DNA of 64,000 nt from Saccharospirillum sp043196875. GTDB lineage: Bacteria > Pseudomonadota > Gammaproteobacteria > Pseudomonadales > Natronospirillaceae. The stretch spans positions 1 through 64,000 of the forward strand of contig NZ_JBEBMX010000009.1 in the NCBI RefSeq assembly GCF_043196875.1, in the 5' to 3' direction. Positions 1-8,002 of the stretch are shown here, piece by piece (position 1 is the first letter of the stretch; every line of letters begins with the position of its first letter). The notes under the pieces are model-generated. The model did no database searches and was not told the DNA's origin. It was given only the letters and a program-made list of their open reading frames with translations. A program made the translations under genes and the position numbers.

Positions 1-704
1 CCGGCACCGGCCGACAGGCGTTACGCATCGCCAAATATTTCCGCAATGTTGAAGTAACTGCCCTCGACCTTAGCGCCCGCAGCCTGGCCTACGCCAAGCG
101 CATGGCGCAGCGCTATCACATTCACAATATCCGCTTTATGCAAGGCGACATTCTGGCGCTCGACGAATTAGATGAACGCTTTCATGTCATCGAATGCTCA
201 GGCGTACTGCACCATATGGCCGATCCACAAGCCGGCCTGGCACAGCTGACCACCAAACTGGAAAATAACGGCGTGATCAAGCTGGCGCTGTACAGTGAAG
301 TGGCGCGGCAACCGGTGGTGGCGGCGCGGCAGTGGATAGCCGAGTTTGGCTATCAGGCTCAGCGTAAGGACATTCGCCGGTTCCGTACTCACCTGATGGA
401 AAATCGACTCGATGGCGATTTCCAGGCCCTGCTAGACGCGCCGGATTTTTATTCCACCAGCGGCTGTCGCGACCTGTTATTTCACGTTCAGGAACATCGC
501 TTTACGCCGCAACAATTGGGCGGCTTATTAAGCGGCGAGGACCTGGAATTTCTCGGTTTTGTACTGCCGGCTGCAACCAAACAGGCGTTCCGTCAACGCT
601 TCCCGGACAGTGCCTTTACCGACCTGGCGCAGTGGCAGCAATTTGAAGCCGAACGGCCAAACACCTTTGCCGCCATGTATCAGTGCTATGTCCGTTTGCA
701 ATAA
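1..704 (+). CDS. Class I SAM-dependent methyltransferase, 5' end outside window
   Basis: The reading frame is open from base 3, so the gene begins upstream of the window. The first visible residues, GTGRQALRIAKYF, are the glycine-rich SAM-binding motif I, followed by an acidic motif (ALDLS) and motif-IV-like IECSGVLHHMADP. This is typical of a class I (UbiE/UbiG-like) methyltransferase domain. The C-terminal part (about residues 110-235) is not a standard domain I recognise. The substrate is not visible. It lies convergent to fliD and shares a terminator with it. Its position beside flagellin and a glycosylation cluster makes flagellin or flagellin-sugar methylation possible, but that is only inference. 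Confidence 0.75.
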   Translation, partial: GTGRQALRIAKYFRNVEVTALDLSARSLAYAKRMAQRYHIHNIRFMQGDILALDELDERFHVIECSGVLHHMADPQAGLAQLTTKLENNGVIKLALYSEVARQPVVAARQWIAEFGYQAQRKDIRRFRTHLMENRLDGDFQALLDAPDFYSTSGCRDLLFHVQEHRFTPQQLGGLLSGEDLEFLGFVLPAATKQAFRQRFPDSAFTDLAQWQQFEAERPNTFAAMYQCYVRLQ

Positions 705-720
705 CCGAAACGGCAACCAC

Positions 721-751
721 AAAAAAAGGCGCTTTAAAAAGCGCCTTTTTT
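721..751. terminator. Bidirectional intrinsic terminator between methyltransferase and fliD
   Basis: An A-run, a GGCGCTTT / AAAGCGCC stem and a T-run form a symmetrical hairpin that works on both strands. It sits 16 bases after the plus-strand stop and 15 bases beyond the fliD stop, exactly between the convergent genes. Confidence 0.85.
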
Positions 752-765
752 AATGAAGAAAAATC

Positions 766-3700
766 TCAGTCTTTAGAAGGATTCATGGCTTCAAACTGCT
801 GCGTCAGGAAGCTTTGGGTGTTCTGCAGCTGGCTGATCAATTTATCGTTAAAGATAAACTTACTGACCAGGTTCTCTTCCATCGCCTTCATACGAATATC
901 GAGCTTGGAACGCTCTTCTTCAATAAAGGCCATTTCATCATCCAGTGATTTCTCACGCTGCGTCAAAGACCCAGACACCCCAATCATGTCATCCAGCGCA
1001 TCCTGCATCCGCGAGAAAATACCGTCGACAAGAGAGATGCTGCCACGTTGACCAGTTTGCGAACCGGAGATTTTCAGAATCATTCCCTTGGCATCGTTAC
1101 TTACCTCGGTGGCTTCTTTACCCGGCACGCCCACCGTTGTTGGCGTCATGGCCAGAATATCGGACAGGCCAGGATCGATTGACATCACCTCGACGGTGGA
1201 CTCTTCACCTTTGGAAGCAGAGATAATGCCGAAGGTATCGGTGTCTTCGTCGTATTGAACCGAAACCGATTTACCCGTGTTTTCCAGGTCAGCATTGATC
1301 TTACGCTGCATTTCCGCAGCCATCTGGTCGCCGCTGGTGTAGACGCCTTCGGTCAGTTCAATGGTGCCGGACTCAACGTCATCGATCTTAACTTGAAACG
1401 ACTTATTGGTGGCATCGATAACAACCGCACTTTCGAAAGCGGCGCCTTTACCGCCCAGCAAATAACCGTTGGTCGACAGATTCGAGCTTTCCTGCGCCGT
1501 CAGATATTGACCACGCCCAGTGGCTTCGTAGCCGTTGATGGTGCCTTTAACGTCTTTGCCCTGGACCGGATCGGCTTCATCGCCCAGAGGTGGTGAGAAA
1601 CCGAGTATGATCATGCCAACGTCGTTGACGTCCAGGAACGCCACCTGAGTGTCGTTGCCGAAGGTCACACCAAAGCTGCCGTTACCCTCTTCATCGACGT
1701 TATAGCTGACTGTCGCCTGCGAATCGAAGCCCTGGTACAAGCCCTTGGACAGACCAAAACCATCAGCACCATTAACCTGAGGTCCCTGATCCGCCAGACC
1801 CAGTACTGACTGCGCATTGGCGTCGGCATTTTTCAGTTCGATGGTGGCGTCGGCGCCAAAGGTGGCCTCAGTCGGCTCACCATTTTTCGAAACCGTTTCA
1901 AAATACAGCTGATTGCTGGCATCCAACCGGGCTTTGATATCGCCCGGTTTGAACTCGCCGCCGGTGCTGACCAGCGCGGAATCCAGCGCTTCCTGGATGG
2001 CCGCCAGATTGGACTCGGCATCGTTACTGCCGGCGGTGCCATCACCATCGACGGTTACATCGATATTGACGCCATCAACTTCCAGGGTGAAATTGGCCGG
2101 GCTGGCGCTGAAATCGATGCCAGTCGACAGATCAACCGAGCCGGCGGTGGTGGTCGCACCCAGGCCGTCGCTGGTGATTTCGATCTGCTGAGTTGAACCG
2201 GTGATATCGGTAGTCAGCACCAAGCCACCACCAGAGGTTGAGGCGGTGACCACGCCGGCGCCGAGTTCGGCATCAATGGCTTGCTGAATACTGTCGAGCG
2301 TATTCGTACCATTGCTATTCACATTGATGGTGTAGTCGGTGCCGTTCAGCTTGAAGCCAAATTGCGCCGGATCTGCCGCAAAGTCGACACCGCCACTGAG
2401 GTTACGACTGCCTTTGGTGGTTCGGGCACCTTCGGCACCGGCCTGCACAGCAGCGTCATTGTTAATGGCGGTCTGAATGGCCGCGGCCAAATCTTCAGGG
2501 GTTTCATAGGTGCCGGCAGCGACACTGATGGTGCCACTGGTGACATCGGCGCTGCGGTTGCTGAACGCCAATTGGAATTCGGCATCGCTGTCGAGCGTTA
2601 CGCCACTGGTACCCACTCCTTCCTGCAGCCCCAGCGGATCCGTTCCGGTACTGCTGACATTGCTGACTTCCAGCGTCTGGGTACCCGCCTCCGGTTCGGT
2701 GCGGAACACCAGCCGACCGTTATTATTAAATTCTGCGGTGACCACACCCGCCAAACCGGCGTTGTTAATCTCGGACTGAATATAAGACAGAGCATCGGCG
2801 CGAGTACGGTTGGTGGTTACGTTGCCGTCGGTATCGACGATATCCGACCAGTCTTCATCCAGGTTAATGGTGTAAGTACCATCGTTAGCGGTACCGGTCA
2901 GGGTCAGGTCGAACTGAACTTCGTTCTCAGAAAAGTCGATGCCATCCTGAATATCAAACGCATTCAGCGACGCCAGCGACTGAGCACCAAAACCACCGGC
3001 GCCAAGATTGCTGTAAGACTGACCGTCGACACCACCAAAGGTGGCACTGGTCAAGCCCAGCGTATTGGCCAGGGTGGCATCCATATTGTTGATGTTGATG
3101 GTCGACGCCGAACCAAATTCAGACGAGGTAATCGACAGACTCTTGCTGTCGGCGTCGAAGGCGACCGCCACTGATTTACCCGAACCGGCATAGGCCTGGT
3201 TGATGGAGTTCTGAATCATCTGCGCCAGGTCATCGCCGTTATCGTAAGAGCCCTGCTCGAGCTTGATATCGCGCACAGAATTACCCAGCGCCAACTGGAA
3301 TTCATCGTTACTGCCGCCGATCACCAGATCGCTGGCAAAACCCAGCGGCTCGGCAGACAGACCCTGCCAGCGCGCCTGAGTCGCAGCCTGTTCAATAAAG
3401 ATGTCGTAGTTGCCTGGTTTGGTGTCGATGCCCTTGGCGATGTATTTAATCTGCGGATCATCAATGATCTGCTGGTTCGCCAGCAAACCGGCCATGCCCG
3501 CAGCATCTTCGTTCATGGCTTTGCGGAAGGTGGCGCGGTCGAATTCCAGCAAATAATCATTGTTGGGATTCACTTCCAGACCAACCTGAACCAGGCTCTT
3601 ATAGTCGCTGCCGACCAAACCATCGACGATGGTATTCAGGCTGCTGCGGATTTTTGAATACCCCAAACGAAGCGAGGTTTCACCCAGCAACAAGCCAGCC

Positions 3701-4653
3701 GAATCCTGTTCATCGGGATTGTAACGATTGACCTCGTCGTAGACTTTTTTGAAATAGTTGTAGGCGTCGACATACTCTTCCATCTTGTCGAGCACATCAT
3801 TGGTATTGCGGCTGATGCTCAGATTGATGGTGTCGCTGCTTTGCTGCAACAGATTCAGCGTCACCCCTTCAATTGCCTCAGTTACTTCGTTACTGGATGA
3901 GGTAATTTCCAGACCATTGACGCGCAAAACCGCATCCGCACCCTTCTGGGTTTCGGTCATATTGTTAGCGGGATCGTTTTGCGAACCGTTATAGGCCAGG
4001 GCTTGCAGGTCGGCATCGCCATTGGCGTTAATCTGCATGCTGGTGTTTTCGCCGGTTTCGTCACTGGTCAGCTGTAAGCGGTAACCGTTACCGTCAAAAA
4101 CAATACTCGCAGTAACGCCCTTAACGTCGCGGTTAATGGTATCGCGAACCCCGGTCAGGGTGTTGTTCTCTTCGGTGATATCAATGGTGACGGGCGTAAT
4201 GCCTTCGTTCTGGGTAAAACCGTCGTAATCACCCGTCACTTCGTCATAACTGGTGGTACCCAAGGTAAAAGTCAGTTGGCCTAAGCCGACGGTCGCCGTA
4301 GTGGTACCGTAATTTTTCGATGCCAGACTGTGCGAGCTGGCGACGCGGTCGACATCGATTCGGTAGCTGCCCGGGCGGGCTGCACTTTGGGTAGAAGCGG
4401 CCAGAACTGATTCGTCACTGATGCTGGCAGAAGTCCCCATAATGAGGCTGGCATCCGCCAGAGATGAAGCGGCCTTACTGACAGTGTCCAAGGCGGTACG
4501 GACTTCAGCGTAGGCTGAAATTTTTGCCGTCGCGCGGTTTTCACGCTGCTTCAGGCGCAGTTCCGTAGCTTCACGTTCTGCAGTCAAGATATCGGTCAGC
4601 AGTTTGTTGTCGAGCAACCCTGAACCGATACCCAAAGACGAAATACTGGCCAT
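766..4653 (-). CDS. fliD: Flagellar filament cap protein FliD (HAP2), giant form
   Basis: FliD caps the flagellar filament and folds exported flagellin. The N-terminus (SSLGIGSGLLDNKLLTDIL, then a long helix) and the last ~115 residues (GSISLVDGIFSRMQDALDDMIG, then a coiled coil ending FLTQQFEAMN) are the conserved FliD_N and FliD_C domains. At 1295 aa it is more than twice the usual 450-670 aa. The extra length lies between about residues 450 and 1180. It consists of repeated modules of ~90 residues with the pattern 'FxLxxx..G.Y.s..dLa..Iq..In..l....v.a..d....L.i.s...g....i.i.....a..lGL'. The reading frame is unbroken. The start has a good Shine-Dalgarno (AGGTAAAGGAT) and a sigma-28 promoter upstream. 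The gene precedes a terminator and follows flaG. Confidence 0.95.
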   Translation of the reverse strand: MASISSLGIGSGLLDNKLLTDILTAEREATELRLKQRENRATAKISAYAEVRTALDTVSKAASSLADASLIMGTSASISDESVLAASTQSAARPGSYRIDVDRVASSHSLASKNYGTTTATVGLGQLTFTLGTTSYDEVTGDYDGFTQNEGITPVTIDITEENNTLTGVRDTINRDVKGVTASIVFDGNGYRLQLTSDETGENTSMQINANGDADLQALAYNGSQNDPANNMTETQKGADAVLRVNGLEITSSSNEVTEAIEGVTLNLLQQSSDTINLSISRNTNDVLDKMEEYVDAYNYFKKVYDEVNRYNPDEQDSAGLLLGETSLRLGYSKIRSSLNTIVDGLVGSDYKSLVQVGLEVNPNNDYLLEFDRATFRKAMNEDAAGMAGLLANQQIIDDPQIKYIAKGIDTKPGNYDIFIEQAATQARWQGLSAEPLGFASDLVIGGSNDEFQLALGNSVRDIKLEQGSYDNGDDLAQMIQNSINQAYAGSGKSVAVAFDADSKSLSITSSEFGSASTININNMDATLANTLGLTSATFGGVDGQSYSNLGAGGFGAQSLASLNAFDIQDGIDFSENEVQFDLTLTGTANDGTYTINLDEDWSDIVDTDGNVTTNRTRADALSYIQSEINNAGLAGVVTAEFNNNGRLVFRTEPEAGTQTLEVSNVSSTGTDPLGLQEGVGTSGVTLDSDAEFQLAFSNRSADVTSGTISVAAGTYETPEDLAAAIQTAINNDAAVQAGAEGARTTKGSRNLSGGVDFAADPAQFGFKLNGTDYTINVNSNGTNTLDSIQQAIDAELGAGVVTASTSGGGLVLTTDITGSTQQIEITSDGLGATTTAGSVDLSTGIDFSASPANFTLEVDGVNIDVTVDGDGTAGSNDAESNLAAIQEALDSALVSTGGEFKPGDIKARLDASNQLYFETVSKNGEPTEATFGADATIELKNADANAQSVLGLADQGPQVNGADGFGLSKGLYQGFDSQATVSYNVDEEGNGSFGVTFGNDTQVAFLDVNDVGMIILGFSPPLGDEADPVQGKDVKGTINGYEATGRGQYLTAQESSNLSTNGYLLGGKGAAFESAVVIDATNKSFQVKIDDVESGTIELTEGVYTSGDQMAAEMQRKINADLENTGKSVSVQYDEDTDTFGIISASKGEESTVEVMSIDPGLSDILAMTPTTVGVPGKEATEVSNDAKGMILKISGSQTGQRGSISLVDGIFSRMQDALDDMIGVSGSLTQREKSLDDEMAFIEEERSKLDIRMKAMEENLVSKFIFNDKLISQLQNTQSFLTQQFEAMNPSKD

Positions 4654-4716
4654 ATCCTTTACCTCTATGCCGTCGTTTCAATGCGTACGCCGAAAACGCA
4701 AAAAAGGATACCAAGG

Positions 4717-4743
4717 GTATCGGCTTGCACCGCGTACACTTGA
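4717..4743 (-). promoter_or_regulatory. Sigma-28 (FliA) promoter of fliD
   Basis: On the minus strand: TCAAGTGT, 11 nt, GCCGATAC. The FliA consensus is TAAAGTTT-N11-GCCGATAA; 6/8 and 7/8 positions match with exact spacing. It lies about 65 bases before the fliD start, so fliD can be transcribed as a late gene independently of flaG. Confidence 0.75.
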
Positions 4744-4798
4744 TATCCCTTGTTGTAAAGAACAGTTATTTCCAGTCGGTATTTTGACGCTTCGGTCA

Positions 4799-5239
4799 TT
4801 ACACCTGAGCGGAAAACAACATCAAAGGCTCTTCCTGATTCAATTTTCGGGCCAGCGATACAGCATCTTCACTCGGAATCTGACGAATCAGTTCATCGGA
4901 TTGCTTATCGAACACCCGGATGATAGTTAAGCCTGCCTCTTCATCCACTTGAAAATTGAGCTTCCGCTCGGCTTGCTGAACGTAATCATTCAGCCTGGCT
5001 ACTGCCTCTTTGATGCGGTCATCCATGGATTCGGTTGCAGCTGAACGTTCAGCAACCTCCGTTTCTTCTGGCGACTCCTTCTCATACAACTGGGCAGTTT
5101 CCAGTTTCTCCCGAGTCGTTTCAGCATGTTCCACAACTTGGGCCGGCAAGGATTTGCCGCCTTGCGGCGACTTTTCGCTTGTCTGGCTCACTAATGCGGC
5201 AGGTAGAGCGTTCAATGATGGACCGTTGAACTCACTCAT
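4799..5239 (-). CDS. flaG: FlaG family flagellar protein
   Basis: FlaG proteins are small late flagellar proteins found next to flagellin and fliD in polar flagellates; they influence filament length, but their biochemistry is unclear. The 146-residue protein has a low-complexity, acidic N-terminal half and the conserved C-terminal FlaG domain (about residues 80-146: LNDYVQQAERKLNFQVDEE, then IIRVFDKQSDELIRQIPSE). The chosen ATG at 5239 is preceded by GGGAGG at good spacing; the GTG one codon earlier is not needed. No separate promoter is evident, so it probably depends on read-through from flagellin. Confidence 0.85.
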   Translation of the reverse strand: MSEFNGPSLNALPAALVSQTSEKSPQGGKSLPAQVVEHAETTREKLETAQLYEKESPEETEVAERSAATESMDDRIKEAVARLNDYVQQAERKLNFQVDEEAGLTIIRVFDKQSDELIRQIPSEDAVSLARKLNQEEPLMLFSAQV

Positions 5240-5302
5240 CACACACCTCCCGTCATCTCAGTTAAAACCGGGGCGGATTACCGCGCCAACCCCCTAAGGG
5301 AA

Positions 5303-5340
5303 TGGGCGGCTGGCCGATGGATCAGGCCGCCGCCCCCTCA
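5303..5340 (-). terminator. Hairpin after flagellin, possibly partial terminator
   Basis: On the minus strand, just after the flagellin stop, GGGCGGC-GGCC pairs with GGCC-A-GCCGCCC across a 9-nt loop, followed by ATTCCCTT. The stem is strong but the T-tract is poor. It may only partly stop transcription, leaving weaker flaG expression. Confidence 0.5.
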
Positions 5341-5344
5341 GTCA

Positions 5345-7762
5345 TTAACCGAGCAGTGACAGGACCTGCTGCGGACGCTGGTTGGCCTGAGCCAGAACCG
5401 AGATACCGGCCTGCTGCAGTACCTGTGTCCGTGACAGTTCAGCGGTTTCGGCCGCAAAGTCCGCATCACGAATCCGTGAGTTCGCCGCTGTCAGGTTCTC
5501 CTGGGAGATCTGCAGGTTGCTCACTGTGGATTCGAAACGGTTCTGCAAGGCACCGAGGTCGGCACGCTGAGAGTTCACCGCGTCCAGGGCGTTATCGATC
5601 GCAGTCAGAGCCGCTTCGGCGCCTTCTGCAGTAGAGATATCGATTTCGCTCAGGAACATACCGTCTTCACCGTTACCGAAAGTACCGCGGATGAAACCGC
5701 TGTCTTCCAGGCCTTCAGTACCGGCAGTACCGGCTTCCAGCATGATTTCACGGGAAGATTCCAGGGTCACGGTAGAGTGCGTGGTTTCAGCAATGAGAGC
5801 GCTGGCAATACCACCGGAGAAGGCACCACCGGCAGCGTCAAGTACGAAGACCTGACCGTTACTCAGTGTCGCTGCAGCAATCGCAGCAGAAGAGGCGTTA
5901 GCCGCTGTCACTGCGCTTGCGAAACCGATGGAGGCACCCACCACACCCGAGGTAAAGGTGATACCAGAAGTACCCAGACCACCGATACCATCGACATCTG
6001 AATCCAGACCCCAAGCAGCAGTACCAGAATCACTGTCAGCCAGGGCAAAGACGGAGATGTTACGGCCATCAGCAGCAGTCAGGGTGATTGACTTACCGTT
6101 GAACTCAGCAACCACACCAGTCTGACCAGATTTAGAGTTAATCAAGCCGACAGTGGTGTTGATGTCTTGCTGACGATCACCTTGAGAAGTGACGGTACCG
6201 ATATCAACGTTGTTGATCCACAGGTCCATCTGGGCACCAGTAGAGGCAACCGCTGAATCGTCATTACCACCGACAACGACAGTCTCATTGACCTTGGCGT
6301 AGACACCGGTGCTTTCAGAGGCACGGTTGATGGCAGCGGCAATCGCAATACCAGAAGCGGCACCGTCAGACATCACAGCGTTGGTATCAGAAGCACGGTC
6401 GTCCAGAGCGGAGCTGGCACCGATGGTTACACCGTTGATGATGATGTCACCGTCTTGCAAAGCGCCATTCTTGACCAGGTCTTTCAGCGCAGTATCCAGC
6501 GCTGCTGCAGTGGTGTGATCAACCATGGTCGCAGTCGTACCAACCACAGTACCGGCAGTACCCAGCACATTAGATTGCGCTTCGTTGGTGTAAACCGCTG
6601 TCGCACGATCGTAAGTACCGCGCTGCAGACCCGCATTGGCCAGGTCACCGTTACCGGTTCCATCGCCGCCACCGATAACGATTTCTTTGGTCGCACCATT
6701 AGCAACCAAGGTGAAACCACCGGTTTCCGTTTGGGTCTCGCCAGCCGCACCAATATCCAGACCTGTACCAGCAGCGGTCAGGGTGCTACCGGCGTTGTTG
6801 GTGATGGTGATGTTACGGCCATCTTCGGCGACCAGAATAACGCCGTTATCAGCGCTGCCACTGTCGACCGCACGAACACCAGTCTGTTCAGCTTTGGCGT
6901 TGATAGCAGCCATAACAGCCGCCCGGGTAGAGGCCAATTCTGAATCATTGGAGTTGGTGGTGGTGGACACGTCGATGTCGACGCCATTGATGGTCAGGGT
7001 ACCGGCCTGTGCAGCAGTAGACTGCATCGCAGCACCGTTGACTTCGTTGGCATTAACAAAGGCTTCAACGCCGGTCTGATCAGAATAACGGTTGATGGTT
7101 GCGACTTTAGCGATCGCAGACGCTTCGGCATTGGAAACAGACGAAGTGTCATCACCGGACTGAGACGGACCAATGGCGATGCCATTGATGATCAAGTCGC
7201 CGTTACCCAGCGCTTCATCAGTACCGTAAGAAGACACACCTGACTGGGCGTCAGAACCCAGGCGATCCACAGTCAGCGCAGCAATCTGCACGTCCACGGT
7301 TTCACCGGCGTTAGCACCGATCTGGAAAGTACCAGAGAAGTTACCGTCCAACAGCTTACGGCCGTTGAAGTTGGTGTCTTCAGCAGTACGACGCAGCTCG
7401 GCAATACGCTGCTCAACTTCCGCTTGCAGAGCAATACGGTCGTCGGGGTTGTTGGTGGTGTTGACTGACTGGTTAGCCAGGTCACGAATCCGCTGCAAGT
7501 TCTCAGTCATTGCACCCAGAGCACCTTCAGCGGTCTGGGCCAGAGAGATACCGTCACCGGCGTTACGAATCGCTACGCCCAGACCACGGGTCTGAGACTC
7601 AAAGCGAGTGGAGATTGCCAAACCAGCCGCATCGTCTTTCGCGCTGTTAATCCGCAGACCGGATGACAGACGCTCCAACGCTGTGCTGTTAGCACTCTGA
7701 GAGTTGTTGAGGTTACGCTGCGCCGTCAACGACGCCATGTTGGTATTAATAATCTGCGGCAT
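5345..7762 (-). CDS. fliC: Flagellin, enlarged with duplicated central domain
   Basis: This is the main filament subunit. Residues 1-165 (MPQIINTNMASLTAQRNL, then LERLSSGLRINSAKDDAAGLAI) and the last ~100 residues (ending QVLSLLG) are the D0/D1 domains that polymerise. The 805-residue protein is much longer than the usual 270-500. The middle (about 170-700) holds two related blocks: 186-335 and 436-585. Each reads GDxIINGxxIG, then an AINR...TGV stretch, then a second xINxVDI...TGV...VxAEDGRNI stretch. A remnant LQRGTYDRAT at ~379 resembles the C-terminal junction FIRGTFGNGE at ~689, which suggests internal duplication. The ATG at 7762 has the SD GGAGAC and matches the family N-terminus; an upstream in-frame codon would add 13 unlikely residues. 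It is the only flagellin gene in the window. Confidence 0.96.
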   Translation of the reverse strand: MPQIINTNMASLTAQRNLNNSQSANSTALERLSSGLRINSAKDDAAGLAISTRFESQTRGLGVAIRNAGDGISLAQTAEGALGAMTENLQRIRDLANQSVNTTNNPDDRIALQAEVEQRIAELRRTAEDTNFNGRKLLDGNFSGTFQIGANAGETVDVQIAALTVDRLGSDAQSGVSSYGTDEALGNGDLIINGIAIGPSQSGDDTSSVSNAEASAIAKVATINRYSDQTGVEAFVNANEVNGAAMQSTAAQAGTLTINGVDIDVSTTTNSNDSELASTRAAVMAAINAKAEQTGVRAVDSGSADNGVILVAEDGRNITITNNAGSTLTAAGTGLDIGAAGETQTETGGFTLVANGATKEIVIGGGDGTGNGDLANAGLQRGTYDRATAVYTNEAQSNVLGTAGTVVGTTATMVDHTTAAALDTALKDLVKNGALQDGDIIINGVTIGASSALDDRASDTNAVMSDGAASGIAIAAAINRASESTGVYAKVNETVVVGGNDDSAVASTGAQMDLWINNVDIGTVTSQGDRQQDINTTVGLINSKSGQTGVVAEFNGKSITLTAADGRNISVFALADSDSGTAAWGLDSDVDGIGGLGTSGITFTSGVVGASIGFASAVTAANASSAAIAAATLSNGQVFVLDAAGGAFSGGIASALIAETTHSTVTLESSREIMLEAGTAGTEGLEDSGFIRGTFGNGEDGMFLSEIDISTAEGAEAALTAIDNALDAVNSQRADLGALQNRFESTVSNLQISQENLTAANSRIRDADFAAETAELSRTQVLQQAGISVLAQANQRPQQVLSLLG
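6008..6457 (-). repeat. Flagellin internal repeat, copy 2
   Basis: Encodes flagellin residues ~436-585. It shares the order GDIIINGVTIG, AINRASESTGVYAKVN, INNVDIG, INSKSGQTGVVAEF and AADGRNI with copy 1 at 6758-7207. Confidence 0.7.
6758..7207 (-). repeat. Flagellin internal repeat, copy 1
   Basis: Encodes flagellin residues ~186-335, in the order GDLIINGIAIG, TINRYSDQTGVEAFVN, INGVDID, INAKAEQTGVRAVD and AEDGRNI. It is diverged from copy 2 but collinear with it. Confidence 0.7.
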
Positions 7763-7828
7763 GAGATGGTCTCCTCTATTGCCAGTGTGCCCAACCCGCA
7801 ATACGAGCTTGGACGTTTCACATCCTTG

Positions 7829-7855
7829 TTAGCGACCGCTAGAGACCAGGCTTTA
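7829..7855 (-). promoter_or_regulatory. Sigma-28 (FliA) promoter of flagellin
   Basis: On the minus strand: TAAAGCCT, 11 nt, GTCGCTAA, against the consensus TAAAGTTT-N11-GCCGATAA. Spacing is exact and the motif lies 67 bases before the flagellin ATG, giving a leader of about 60 nt. Confidence 0.75.
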
Positions 7856-7924
7856 ATCAACATTAATAACGTTTGAGAATATTAATATCGTTTTAAAAAC
7901 CAAAATGAATATAGAGACAAGCTT

Positions 7925-7953
7925 TAAAGAAGGCGTCATGCTGGCCGTATAAT
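7925..7953 (+). promoter_or_regulatory. Promoter of the MAF gene, FliA-like with overlapping TATAAT
   Basis: TAAAGAAG, 11 nt, GCCGTATA resembles a FliA site (TAAAG and GCCG conserved at exact spacing). The same bases contain a perfect sigma-70 -10 hexamer TATAAT at 7948-7953 with a weak -35. Either factor could use it; co-expression with the divergent flagellin would be sensible. Confidence 0.5.
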
Positions 7954-8002
7954 TGCTTATATAAACAGTACCTTGTCGTTTACCGCTCTAAAGGGGCCCT
8001 TT

